Positions 1 to 11,040 of a DNA stretch of 64,000 bases are shown one piece after another. Below the pieces are notes generated by a model that was not told the origin of the DNA, made no database searches, and saw only the letters and a list, made by a program, of their open reading frames with translations. A program made the translations under genes and the position numbers. The stretch comes from Antedon mediterranea (taxonomy: Eukaryota > Echinodermata > Crinoidea > Comatulida > Antedonidae): assembly GCF_964355755.1 (NCBI RefSeq), contig NC_092679.1, positions 8,806,001 through 8,870,000 on the forward strand, read 5' to 3'. The first letter of the stretch is position 1; each line of letters starts with the position of its first letter.

Positions 1-874
1 ATGCGATTTGAAGCTATTCTGTACACTTTGATGTTTTGTGTGAAAATTTTCTGTCGAAATGCTCAAAATGGTCAAAAACGTTTTTAAATACGATATTAAG
101 CTACTTTGTGCTCTTTGATGTTTTTGTGTGAAATGTTTTATCGAAATGCTCAAAATGGTCTAAAATGGTTTCTAATGTGATTTCAAGCACTTTGATGTTT
201 TTGTATAACCAAGTTTTTCGAAAATCACAAAATTGTCTAAAACGTCTCCAAATGCGATTTGAAGCTATTCTGTACACTTTGATGTTTTTATGTTAACAAG
301 TTTTTCGAAAATCACAAAATGGTCTAAAACGTCTCCAAATGCGATTTTAAGCTATTCTAAGCACTTTGGTGTTTTTATGTTAACAAGTTTTTCGAAAATC
401 ACAAAATGGTCTAAAACTTCTCCAAATGCGATTTGAAGCTATTCTGTACACTTTGATGTTTTTATGTTAACAAGTTTTTTCGAAAATCAAAAATGGTCTA
501 AAACGTCTACAAATGCGATTTGAAGCTATTCTAAGCACTTTTGTGTTTTTATGTTAACAAGTTTTTTCGAAAATCACAAAATGGTCTAAAACGTCTGCAA
601 ATGCGATTTGAAGCTATTCTTAGCACATTGGTGTTTTTATTTAAACAAATTTTTTCGAAACTCACAAAATGGTCTAAAACGTCTCCAAATGCGATTTGAA
701 GCTATTTTAAGCACTTTGGTGTTTTTGTGTTAACAAGTTTTTCGAAATGCTCAAAATGGTCTAAAACGTTTTTAAACACGATATTAAGCTATTTTGTGCT
801 CTTTGATGTTTTTTTGTGAAAAGTTTTAGCGAAATGCTCAAAATGGTGTAAAACGATTTCTAATGTGATTTTAA
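1..874 (+). repeat. 88-bp satellite array, segment 1 (window start to E1)
   Basis: About ten head-to-tail monomers, starting inside a monomer at the window edge. The standard unit measures 88 bp (for example GTCTCC at 4263 to GTCTCC at 4351). It has conserved blocks GCGATTTGAAGC, CACTTTG, GTTAAC, TTTTCGAAAATCAC and AATGGTCTAAAACG. A D1-D2 pair lies at 26-189, and its D2 carries AAAATGGTTTC instead of the usual AAAACGGTTTC. That variant recurs about 0.7 kb upstream of E2, E5, E6, E7 and E8. A D1'-D2' pair (D2' from 801) ends at the TTAA where E1 sits. The segment matches 47434-48307 almost base for base. No gene is visible. The coordinate strand is arbitrary and only records monomer orientation. 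Confidence 0.97.
26..189 (+). repeat. D1-D2 pair of divergent short monomers (first of about 47)
   Basis: Two variant monomers occur in fixed order. D1 (26-112, 87 bp) has TTTTGTGTGAAAATTTTC, GGTCAAAAACG and TTTTTAAATACGATATTAAG. D2 (113-189, 77 bp) has GTGTGAAATGTTTTATCG, CGGTTTCTAATGTG and GATTTCAAGCAC. D2 is 11 bp shorter than the standard unit. About 10 bp of that is loss of the GAAGCTATTC stretch between GATTT and AAGCAC. Both members have TCGAAATGCTCAAAATGG instead of TCGAAAATCACAAAATGG, and both lack GTTAAC. I counted about 47 occurrences of the D1 block TTTTTAAATACGATATTAAG across the window, normally followed by D2. The pair therefore duplicates as a unit. Confidence 0.9.
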
Positions 875-1061
875 AGACCCCTTCCCTGCAATTTTGGACG
901 TTTTTTGGAAAATAATACATATATATCACTTTAAAAACATTAAACCATGTCATTCCTTGTCTTAAATGTACGTTTTATGGTAAATTATGATAAAAAGTGA
1001 GAAACAATGCACTACCTAAGTAGCTCGCGGCGATCGACCTCTCGTGGACGGTCTTAGGCCT

Positions 1062-1075
1062 AGCCTAGCTAGGCT
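1062..1075. repeat. 14-bp perfect palindrome inside E1
   Basis: AGCCTAGCTAGGCT is its own reverse complement. It lies in a CTAG-rich stretch (about 1053-1094) containing several TAGGCCTAG or CCTAG words. All eight element copies retain it. No function is evident; internal palindromes are common in MITEs. Confidence 0.9.
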
Positions 1076-1109
1076 TAGCTTTGTAGGCCTAGCTGGTAAA
1101 CATCGATAA

Positions 1110-1126
1110 CGTACGAACATCGTACG
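1110..1126. repeat. Stem-loop (7-bp arms, ACA loop) inside E1
   Basis: CGTACGA, spacer ACA, then TCGTACG form a perfect inverted repeat. It is preserved in the other copies I checked and lies 34 bp downstream of the CTAG palindrome. Confidence 0.85.
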
Positions 1127-1147
1127 CTAGCTATATACCTAGCCTGA

Positions 1148-1342
1148 CGTTGTATAGTTGCTGCATTAATTGTCTTTCTATTTTTGCCAGACTCCGTTGA
1201 TACAAATTGGGGAAAACCCGGTATTTTCGCTGAAAAGTTAGGAGTCTTCCATTTGTTTTGGCTTCACGATCGATCGAAAAGTGGGCGAATTACAGGTGAA
1301 AAACAAAAATATCAATCCGCGCGCAATGCATTTTGGGATTTA
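1148..1342 (+). other. 65-codon open stretch with an exon-like core inside E1
   Basis: One forward frame is open from after a TGA (1145-1147) to a TAG (1343-1345). It has no ATG near its start, so it is not a stand-alone gene. It overlaps a pyrimidine-rich tract ending TTTTTGCCAG (ends 1190). A potential donor ACAG|GTGAAA follows at 1295/1296. Together these delimit a 105-bp exon-like segment (1191-1295, a multiple of three). In-frame residues include DTNWGKPGIFAEKLG and HDRSKSGRI. Copy differences in this region are substitutions that keep the frame open (Ile to Ser in E2, His to Tyr in E4 and E8, Arg to Cys in E3, E4 and E8). I recognise no family. An open run of this length could arise by chance, so a captured exon is only a possibility. 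Confidence 0.3.
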
Positions 1343-1358
1343 TAGCGGGCCGCTATAA
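1340..1358. repeat. 19-bp near-perfect palindrome inside E1
   Basis: TTATAGCGG, one central G, then CCGCTATAA. The 9-bp arms are fully complementary. It lies just after ATGCATTTTGGGAT and is the most GC-rich symmetrical site in the element. All eight copies keep it. Confidence 0.9.
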
Positions 1359-2400
1359 TTATTAGAATCGATTTATTTTTCACATTTTTAACCGTTTAAA
1401 GACGAAAAAAGTTATCGCAATATGACCATATAGTATTATTTTTACATTAAATATTGTTTGTGATCTTAAATTAGATCTAAAAAACGTAGGGAATGGGGCT
1501 TTAAGCACTTTGATGTTTTTATGTTAACTAGTTTTTTCGAAAATCACAAAATGGTCTAAAACGTCTCCAAATGTAATTTGAAGCTATTCTAAGCACTTGG
1601 GTGTTTTTATGTTAACAGTTTTTTCGAAAATCACAAAATGGTCTAAAACGTTTCCAAATGCGATTTGAAGCTATTCTGTACACTTTGATGCTTTTATGGT
1701 AACAAGTTTTTTCAAAAATCACAAAATGGTCTAAAATGTCTCCAAATGCGATTTGAAGCTATTCTAAGCACTTTGGTGTTTTTATGTTAACAAGTTTTTT
1801 CGAAAATCACAAAATGGTCTAAAACGTCTCCAAATGCGATTTTAAGCTATTTTAAGCACTTTGGTGTTTTTGTGTTAACAAGTTTTTCGAATTGCTCAAA
1901 ATGGTCTAAAACGTCTCCAAATGCGATTTGAAGCTATTCTAAGCACTTTGGTGTTTTTATGTTAACAAGTTTTTTCGAAAATCACAAAATGGTCTAAAAC
2001 GTCTCCAAATGCGATTTGAAGCTTTTCTGTACACTTTGATGTTTTTATGTTAACAACTTTTTTCGAAAATCACAAAATGGTCTAAAATGTCTCCAAATGC
2101 GATTTAAAGCTATTTTAAGCACTTTTGTGTTTTTGTGTAACCAAGTTTTTTCGAAAATCACAAAAGGGTCAAAAATGTCTCTAAATGCGATTTGAAGCTA
2201 CTCTAAGCACTTTGGTGTTTTTATGTTAACAAGTTTTTTCGAAAATCACAAAATGGTCTAAAACGTCTCCAAATGCGATTTGAAGCTATTTTAAGCACTT
2301 AGGTGCTTTTGTGTAACCAAGTTTTTTCGAAAATCACAAAAAGGTCTAAAATGTCTCCAAATGTGATTTGAAGCTATTTTAAGCACTTTGGTGTTTTTGT

Positions 2401-4410
2401 GTTAACAAGTTTTTCGAAAATCACAAAATTGTCTAAAACGTCTCCAAATGCGATTTGAAGCTATTCTGTACACTTTGATGTTTTTATGTTAACAAGTATT
2501 TTAGAAAATCACAAAATGGTCTATAATGTCTCTAAATGCGATTTGAAGCTATTCTAAGCACTTTGGTGTTTTTATGTTAACAAGTTTTTTTCGAAAATCA
2601 CAAAATGGTCTAAAACGTCTCCAAATGCGATTTGAAGCTATTTTAAGCACTTTGGTGTTTTTGTGTTAACAAGTTTTTCGAAATGCTCAAAATGGTCTAA
2701 AACGTCTCCAAATGCGATTTGAAGCTATTCTAAGCACTTTGGTGTTTTTATGTTAACAAGTTTTTTCGAAAATCACAAAATGGTCTAAAACGTCTCCAAA
2801 TGCGGTTTTAAGCTATTCTGTACACTTTGGTGTTTTTATGTTAACAAGTTTTTTTCGAAAATCACAAAATGGTCTAAAACGTCTCCAAATGCGATTTGAA
2901 GCTATTCTGTACACTTTGATGTTTTTATGTTAACAAGTTTTTTCGAAAATCACAAAATGGTCTAAAACGTCTACAAATGCGATTTGAAGCTATTCTAAGC
3001 ACTTTTGTGTTTTTATGTTAACAAGTTTTTTCGAAAATCACAAAATGGTCTAAAACGTCTGCAAATGCGATTTGAAGCTATTCTTAGCACATTGGTGTTT
3101 TTATTTAAACAAATTTTTTCGAAACTCACAAAATGGTCTAAAACGTCTCCAAATGCGATTTGAAGCTATTTTAAGCACTTTGGTGTTTTTGTGTTAACAA
3201 GTTTTTCTAAATGCTCAAAATGGTCTAAAACGTTTTTAAACACGATATTAAGCTATTTTGTGCTCTTTGATGTTTTTTTGTGAAAAGTTTTAGCGAAATG
3301 CTCAAAATGGTCTAAAACGATTTCTAATGTGATTTTAAGCACTTTGATGTTTTTATGTTAACTAGTTTTTTCGAAAATCAAAAATGGTCTAAAACGTCTC
3401 CAAATGTGATTTGAAGCTATTCTAAGCACTTTGGTGTTTTTATGTTAACAGTTTTTTCGAAAATCACAAAATGGTCTAAAACGTTTCCAAATGCGATTTG
3501 AAGCTATTCTGTACACTTTGATGTTTTTATGGTAACAAGTTTTTTAGAAAATCACAAAATGGTCTAAAACATCTCCAAATGCGATTTAAAGCTATTTTAA
3601 GCACTTTTGTGTTTTTGTGTAACCAAGTTTTTTCGAAAATCACAAAAGGGTCTAAAATGTCTCTAAATGCGATTTGAAGCTACTCTAAGCACTTTGGTGT
3701 TTTTATGTTAACAAGTTTTTTCGAAAATCAATAAATGGTCTAAAATTTCTCCAAATGCGATTTGAAGCTATTCTGTACACTTTACTGTTTTGTGTGAAAA
3801 ATGTTTGTCGAAATCCTCAAAATGGTCAAAAACGTTTTTAAATACGATATTAAGCTATTTTGTGCTCTTTGATGTTTTTGTGTGAAAAGTTTTATCGAAA
3901 TACTCAAAATGGTCTAAAACGGTTTCTAATGTGATTTTAAGCACTTTGATGTTTTTGTGTAACCAAGTTTTTTCGAAAATCACAAAATGGTCTAAAATGT
4001 CTCCAAATGCGATTTGAAGCTATTCTAAGCACTTTGGTGTTTTTATGGAAACAATTTTTTTCGAAAATCACAAAATGGTCTAAAACGTCTCCAATAGCAA
4101 TTTGAAGCTTTTCTGTACACTTTGGTGTTTTTATGTTAACAAGTTTTTTCGAAAATCACAAAATGGTCTAAAACGTCTCCCAATGCGATTTGAAGCTATT
4201 CTGTACACTTTGATGTTTTTATGTTAACAAGTTTTTTATAAAATCACAAAATGGTCTAAAACGTCTCCAAATGCGATTTGAAGCTATTCTGTACACTTTG
4301 ATGTTTTTATGTTAACAAGTTTTTTCGAAAATCACAAAATGGTCTAAAACGTCTCCAAATGCGATTTGAAGCTATTTTAAGCACTTTGGTGTTTTTGTGT
4401 TCACAAGTTT
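2401..4410 (+). repeat. Higher-order core A1 (about 2.0 kb, 23 monomers)
   Basis: The core is defined by an ordered set of variant monomers: ACAAAATTGTCTAAAACG, GTCTATAATGTCTC, TGCGGTTTTA (2801), the CTTAGCACATTGG/ATTTAAACAAAT monomer, a D1'-D2' pair, TTTACTGTTTTGTGTG, CGTCTCCCAATG, TTTTTTATAAAATC and GTGTTCACAAG (end). An empty TTAA site lies at 3335-3338. Homology to A2 at an offset of 2700 starts upstream, near 1981, so the duplicated unit is longer than the core. Confidence 0.9.
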
Positions 4411-4680
4411 TTCGAAAATCACAAAATGGTCTAAAACGTCTGCAAATGCGATTTGAAGCTATTCTTAGCACATTGGTGTTTTTATGGAAACAATTTTTTT
4501 CGAAACTCACAAAATGGTCTAAAACGTCTCCAAATGCGATTTGAAGCTATTTTAAGCACTTTGGTGTTTTTGTGTTAACAAGTTTTTCTAAATGCTCAAA
4601 ATGGTCTAAAACGTCTACAAATGCGATTTGAAGCTAATCTGTACACTTTGATGTTTTTATGTTAACAAGTTTTTTCGAAA
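4411..4680 (+). repeat. Chimeric linker monomers between A1 and A2
   Basis: After GTGTTCACAAG this copy does not continue like A2 (TCGAAATGCTC). It has a CTGCAAATG monomer, then a hybrid: CTTAGCACATTGG from one variant joined to ATGGAAACAATTTTTTTCG from another, and ending with GAAACTCAC from the first. A TTTTTCTAAATGCTC monomer and a CTAATCTGTACAC monomer follow before A2-type sequence resumes. This looks like a junction scar of the 2.7 kb duplication. Confidence 0.7.
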
Positions 4681-5100
4681 ATCACAAAATGGTCTAAAAC
4701 GTCTCCAAATGCGATTTGAAGCTTTTCTGTACACTTTGATGTTTTTATGTTAACAACTTTTTTCGAAAATCACAAAATGGTCTAAAATGTCTCCAAATGC
4801 GATTTAAAGCTATTTTAAGCACTTTTGTGTTTTTGTGTAACCAAGTTTTTTCGAAAATCACAAAAGGGTCAAAAATGTCTCTAAATGCGATTTGAAGCTA
4901 CTCTAAGCACTTTGGTGTTTTTATGTTAACAAGTTTTTTCGAAAATCACAAAATAGTCTAAAACGTCTCCAAATGCGATTTGAAGCTATTTTAAGCACTT
5001 AGGTGCTTTTGTGTAACCAAGTTTTTTCGAAAATCACAAAAAGGTCTAAAATGTCTCCAAATGTGATTTGAAGCTATTTTAAGCACTTTGGTGTTTTTGT

Positions 5101-7109
5101 GTTAACAAGTTTTTCGAAAATCACAAAATTGTCTAAAACGTCTCCAAATGCGATTTGAAGCTATTCTGTACACTTTGATGTTTTTATGTTAACAAGTATT
5201 TTAGAAAATCACAAAATGGTCTATAATGTCTCTAAATGCGATTTGAAGCTATTCTAAGCACTTTGGTGTTTTTATGTTAACAAGTTTTTTTCGAAAATCA
5301 CAAAATGGTCTAAAACGTCTCCAAATGCGATTTGAAGCTATTTTAAGAACTTTGGTGTTTTTGTGTTAACAAGTTTTTCGAAATGCTCAAAATGGTCTAA
5401 AACGTCTCCAAATGCGATTTGAAGCTATTCTAAGCACTTTGGTGTTTTTATGTTAACAAGTTTTTTCGAAAATCACAAAATGGTCTAAAACGTCTCCAAA
5501 TGCGGTTTTAAGCTATTCTGTACACTTTGGTGTTTTTATGTTAACAAGTTTTTTTCGAAAATCACAAAATGGTCTAAAACGTCTCCAAATGCGATTTGAA
5601 GCTATTCTGTACACTTTGATGTTTTTATGTTAACAAGTTTTTTCGAAAATCACAAAATGGTCTAAAACGTCTACAAATGCGATTTGAAGCTATTCTAAGC
5701 ACTTTTGTGTTTTTATGTTAACAAGTTTTTTCGAAAATCACAAAATGGTCTAAAACGTCTGCAAATGCGATTTGAAGCTATTCTTAGCACATTGGTGTTT
5801 TTATTTAAACAAATTTTTTCGAAACTCACAAAATGGTCTAAAACGTCTCCAAATGCGATTTGAAGCTATTTTAAGCACTTTGGTGTTTTTGTGTTAACAA
5901 GTTTTTCTAAATGCTCAAAATGGTCTAAAACGTTTTTAAACACGATATTAAGCTATTTTGTGCTCTTTGATGTTTTTTTGTGAAAAGTTTTAGCGAAATG
6001 CTCAAAATGGTCTAAAACGATTTCTAATGTGATTTTAAGCACTTTGATGTTTTTATGTTAACTAGTTTTTTCGAAAATCAAAAATGGTCTAAAACGTCTC
6101 CAAATGTGATTTGAAGCTATTCTAAGCACTTTGGTGTTTTTATGTTAACAGTTTTTTCGAAAATCACAAAATGGTCTAAAACGTTTCCAAATGCGATTTG
6201 AAGCTATTCTGTACACTTTGATGTTTTTATGGTAACAAGTTTTTTAGAAAATCACAAAATGGTCTAAAACATCTCCAAATGCGATTTAAAGCTATTTTAA
6301 GCACTTTTGTGTTTTTGTGTAACCAAGTTTTTTCGAAAATCACAAAAGGGTCTAAAATGTCTCTAAATGCGATTTGAAGCTACTCTAAGCACTTTGGTGT
6401 TTTTATGTTAACAAGTTTTTTCGAAAATCAATAAATGGTCTAAAATTTCTCCAAATGCGATTTGAAGCTATTCTGTACACTTTACTGTTTTGTGTGAAAA
6501 ATGTTTGTCGAAATCCTCAAAATGGTCAAAAACGTTTTTAAATACGATATTAAGCTATTTTGTGCTCTTTGATGTTTTTGTGTGAAAAGTTTTATCGAAA
6601 TACTCAAAATGGTCTAAAACGGTTTCTAATGTGATTTTAAGCACTTTGATGTTTTTGTGTAACCAAGTTTTTTCGAAAATCACAAAATGGTCTAAAATGT
6701 CTCCAAATGCGATTTGAAGCTATTCTAAGCACTTTGGTGTTTTTATGGAAACAATTTTTTCGAAAATCACAAAATGGTCTAAAACGTCTCCAATAGCAAT
6801 TTGAAGCTTTTCTGTACACTTTGGTGTTTTTATGTTAACAAGTTTTTTCGAAAATCACAAAATGGTCTAAAACGTCTCCCAATGCGATTTGAAGCTATTC
6901 TGTACACTTTGATGTTTTTATGTTAACAAGTTTTTTATAAAATCACAAAATGGTCTAAAACGTCTCCAAATGCGATTTGAAGCTATTCTGTACACTTTGA
7001 TGTTTTTATGTTAACAAGTTTTTTCGAAAATCACAAAATGGTCTAAAACGTCTCCAAATGCGATTTGAAGCTATTTTAAGCACTTTGGTGTTTTTGTGTT
7101 CACAAGTTT
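5101..7109 (+). repeat. Higher-order core A2
   Basis: Same monomer order as A1 at an offset of 2700, with TGCGGTTTTA at 5501. It shifts by one base after a T deletion in the T-run at about 6750. The empty TTAA site is at 6035-6038. From its end the sequence enters the TCGAAATGCTC, GGTATAAAACG and D1-D2 part that A1 lacks. Confidence 0.9.
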
Positions 7110-8476
7110 TTCGAAATGCTCAAAATGGTCTAAAACGTCTCCAAATGCGATTTGAAGCTATTCTAAGCACTTTGGTGTTTTTATGTTAACAAGTTTTTTC
7201 GAAAATCACAAAATGGTATAAAACGTCTCCAAATGCGATTTGAAGCTATTCTAAGCACTTTGGTGTTTTTATGTTAACAAGTTTTTTCGAAAATCACAAA
7301 ATGGTCTAAAACGTTTCCAAATGCGATTTGAAGCTATTCTGTACACTTTGATGTTTTGTGTGAAAATTTTCTTTCGAAATGCTCAAAATGGTCAAAAACG
7401 TTTTTAAATACGATATTAAGCTACTTTGTGCTCTTTGATGTTTTTGTGTGAAATGTTTTATCGAAATGCTCAAAATGGTCTAAAACGGTTTCTAATGTGA
7501 TTTCAAGCACTTTGATGTTTTTGTGTAACCAAGTTTTTCGAAAATCACAAAATTGTCTAAAACGTCTCCAAATGCGATTTGAAGCTATTCTGTACACTTT
7601 GATGTTTTTATGTTAACAAGTTTTTCGAAAATCACAAAATGGTCTAAAACGTCTCCAAATGCGATTTTAAGCTATTCTAAGCACTTTGGTGTTTTTATGT
7701 TAAAGTGTTTTTTTGAAAATCACAAAATGGTCTAAAACGTCTCTAAATGCGATTTGAAGCTTTTCTGTACACTTTGATGTTTTTATGTTAACAACTTTTT
7801 TCGAAAATCACAAAATGGTCTAAAATGTCTCCAAATGCGATTTGAAGCTATTCTAAGCACTTTGGTGTTTTTATGGAAACAATTTTTTTCGAAAATCACA
7901 AAATGGTCTAAAACGTCTCCAATAGCGATTTGAAGCTTTTCTGTACACTTTGGTGTTTTTATGTTAACAAGTTTTTTCGAAAATCACAAAATGGTCTAAA
8001 ACGTCTACAAATGCGATTTGAAGCTATTCTGTACACTTTGATGTTTTTATGTTAACAAGTTTTTTCGAAAATCACAAAATGGTCTAAAACGTTTCCAAAT
8101 GCGATTTGAAGCTATTCTGTACACTTTGATGTTTTGTGTGAAAATTTTCTGTCGAAATGCTCAAAATGGTCAAAAACGTTTTTAAATACGATATTAAGCT
8201 ACTTTGTGCTCTTTGATGTTTTTGTGTGAAATGTTTTATCGAAATGCTCAAAATGGTCTAAAACGGTTTCTAATGTGATTTCAAGCACTTTGATGATTTT
8301 GTATAACCAAGTTTTTCGAAAATCACAAAATTGTCTAAAACGTCTCCAAATGCAATTTGAAGCTATTCTGTACACTTTGATGTTTTTATGTTAACAAGTT
8401 TTTCGAAAATCACAAAATGGTCTAAAACGTCTCCAAATGCGATTTTAAGCTATTCTAAGCACTTTGGTGTTTTTAT

Positions 8477-10486
8477 GTTAACAAGTTTTTCGAAAATCAC
8501 AAAATTGTCTAAAACGTCTCCAAATGCGATTTGAAGCTATTCTGTACACTTTGATGTTTTTATGTTAACAAGTATTTTAGAAAATCACAAAATGGTCTAT
8601 AATGTCTCTAAATGCGATTTGAAGCTATTCTAAGCACTTTGGTGTTTTTATGTTAACAAGTTTTTTTCGAAAATCACAAAATGGTCTAAAACGTCTCCAA
8701 ATGCGATTTGAAGCTATTTTAAGCACTTTGGTGTTTTTGTGTTAACAAGTTTTTCGAAATGCTCAAAATGGTCTAAAACGTCTCCAAATGCGATTTGAAG
8801 CTATTCTAAGCACTTTGGTGTTTTTATGTTAACAAGTTTTTTCGAAAATCACAAAATGGTCTAAAACGTCTCCAAATGCGGTTTTAAGCTATTCTGTACA
8901 CTTTGGTGTTTTTATGTTAACAAGTTTTTTTCGAAAATCACAAAATGGTCTAAAACGTCTCCAAATGCGATTTGAAGCTATTCTGTACACTTTGATGTTT
9001 TTATGTTAACAAGTTTTTTCGAAAATCACAAAATGGTCTAAAACGTCTACAAATGCGATTTGAAGCTATTCTAAGCACTTTTGTGTTTTTATGTTAACAA
9101 GTTTTTTCGAAAATCACAAAATGGTCTAAAACGTCTGCAAATGCGATTTGAAGCTATTCTTAGCACATTGGTGTTTTTATTTAAACAAATTTTTTCGAAA
9201 CTCACAAAATGGTCTAAAACGTCTCCAGATGCGATTTGAAGCTATTTTAAGCACTTTGGTGTTTTTGTGTTAACAAGTTTTTCTAAATGCTCAAAATGGT
9301 CTAAAACGTTTTTAAACACGATATTAAGCTATTTTGTGCTCTTTGATGTTTTTTTGTGAAAAGTTTTAGCGAAATGCTCAAAATGGTCTAAAACGATTTC
9401 TAATGTGATTTTAAGCACTTTGATGTTTTTATGTTAACTAGTTTTTTCGAAAATCAAAAATGGTCTAAAACGTCTCCAAATGTGATTTGAAGCTATTCTA
9501 AGCACTTTGGTGTTTTTATGTTAACAGTTTTTTCAAAAATCACAAAATGGTCTAAAACGTTTCCAAATGCGATTTGAAGCTATTCTGTACACTTTGATGT
9601 TTTTATGGTAACAAGTTTTTTAGAAAATCACAAAATGGTCTAAAACATCTCCAAATGCGATTTAAAGCTATTTTAAGCACTTTTGTGTTTTTGTGTAACC
9701 AAGTTTTTTCGAAAATCACAAAAGGGTCTAAAATGTCTCTAAATGCGATTTGAAGCTACTCTAAGCACTTTGGTGTTTTTATGTTAACAAGTTTTTTCGA
9801 AAATCAATAAATGGTCTAAAATTTCTCCAAATGCGATTTGAAGCTATTCTGTACACTTTACTGTTTTGTGTGAAAAATGTTTGTCGAAATCCTCAAAATG
9901 GTCAAAAACGTTTTTAAATACGATATTAAGCTATTTTGTGCTCTTTGATGTTTTTGTGTGAAAAGTTTTATCGAAATACTCAAAATGGTCTAAAACGGTT
10001 TCTAATGTGATTTTAAGCACTTTGATGTTTTTGTGTAACCAAGTTTTTTCGAAAATCACAAAATGGTCTAAAATGTCTCCAAATGCGATTTGAAGCTATT
10101 CTAAGCACTTTGGTGTTTTTATGGAAACAATTTTTTTCGAAAATCACAAAATGGTCTAAAACGTCTCCAATAGCAATTTGAAGCTTTTCTGTACACTTTG
10201 GTGTTTTTATGTTAACAAGTTTTTTCGAAAATCACAAAATGGTCTAAAACGTCTCCCAATGCGATTTGAAGCTATTCTGTACACTTTGATGTTTTTATGT
10301 TAACAAGTTTTTTATAAAATCACAAAATGGTCTAAAACGTCTCCAAATGCGATTTGAAGCTATTCTGTACACTTTGATGTTTTTATGTTAACAAGTTTTT
10401 TCGAAAATCACAAAATGGTCTAAAACGTCTCCAAATGCGATTTGAAGCTATTTTAAGCACTTTGGTGTTTTTGTGTTCACAAGTTT
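8477..10486 (+). repeat. Higher-order core A3
   Basis: Offset of 3376 from A2, with TGCGGTTTTA at 8877. The empty TTAA site is at 9411-9414. It differs from A2 at single bases such as CTCCAGATGCG (9226 region), which A7 shares, so A3 and A7 are partners in the roughly 45 kb duplication. About 100 bp beyond the core, at the GGTATAAAACG monomer, this copy jumps directly to a D1 monomer, and some 954 bp present after A7 are missing. Confidence 0.9.
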
Positions 10487-11040
10487 TTCGAAATGCTCAA
10501 AATGGTCTAAAACGTCTCCAAATGCGATTTGAAGCTATTCTAAGCACTTTGGTGTTTTTATGTTAACAAGTTTTTTCGAAAATCACAAAATGGTATAAAA
10601 CGTCTCCAAATGCGATTTGAAGCTATTCTGTACACTTTGATGTTTTGTGTGAAAATTTTCTGTCGAAATGCTCAAAATGGTCAAAAACGTTTTTAAATAC
10701 GATATTAAGCTACTTTGTGCTCTTTGATGTTTTTGTGTGAAATGTTTTATCGAAATGCTCAAAATGGTCTAAAACGGTTTCTAATGTGATTTCAAGCACT
10801 TTGATGTTTTTGTATAACCAAGTTTTTCGAAAATCACAAAATTGTCTAAAACGTCTCCAAATGCAATTTGAAGCTATTCTGTACACTTTGATGTTTTTAT
10901 GTTAACAAGTTTTTCGAAAATCACAAAATGGTCTAAAACGTCTCCAAATGCGATTTTAAGCTATTCTAAGCACTTTGGTGTTTTTATGTTAACAAGTTTT
11001 TCGAAAATCACAAAATTGTCTAAAACGTCTCCAAATGCGA

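Larger units (their letters stand above)
875..1500 (+). mobile_element. E1: 626-bp TTAA-flanked MITE-like element
   Basis: This is a non-satellite insertion flanked by TTAA at 871-874 and 1501-1504. The left end is AGACCCCTTCCCTGCAATTT. The right end read from the opposite strand is AGCCCCATTCCCTACG followed by TTTTTT, giving an imperfect inverted repeat of about 14 bp (AG-CCCC-TTCCCT with two one-base gaps). Uninterrupted D2' monomers read GTGATTTTAAGCACTTTG, so the insertion and its 4-bp target duplication can be read directly. Short length, terminal inverted repeats, TTAA duplication and no transposase frame make this a non-autonomous DNA transposon. TTAA duplications are known for piggyBac, Kolobok and Sola3 types, and I cannot choose among them. 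Markers: CTTAGCTTTG (shared only with E6) and a private ATATTGTTTG. Confidence 0.9.

Noticed and set aside
1-874. CRISPR-like array
   Set aside because: The whole 88-bp unit is conserved. There are no unique spacers between short repeats, and there are no cas genes.
1053-1094. Telomere-like or short tandem repeat in TAGGCCTAGCCTAG
   Set aside because: It is a brief CTAG-rich palindromic stretch inside the element, not a tandem array of a telomeric unit.
875-1500. Retroelement, viral insert or RNA gene as the origin of the 626-bp element
   Set aside because: No poly-A tail, long terminal repeats, RT or capsid frame, or tRNA-like promoter boxes were recognised. TTAA duplication plus inverted termini fit a DNA transposon better.
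4321-4345. CENP-B box
   Set aside because: Only TTCG is shared; the downstream A and CGGG positions of the mammalian box are absent in the monomer (TTCGAAAATCACAAAAT).
4307-4544. Open frames of about 60 codons on both strands (also 6637-6819 on the minus strand)
   Set aside because: They are satellite monomers read through; the protein repeats mirror the 88-bp repeat. There is no start context, domain or codon signal.
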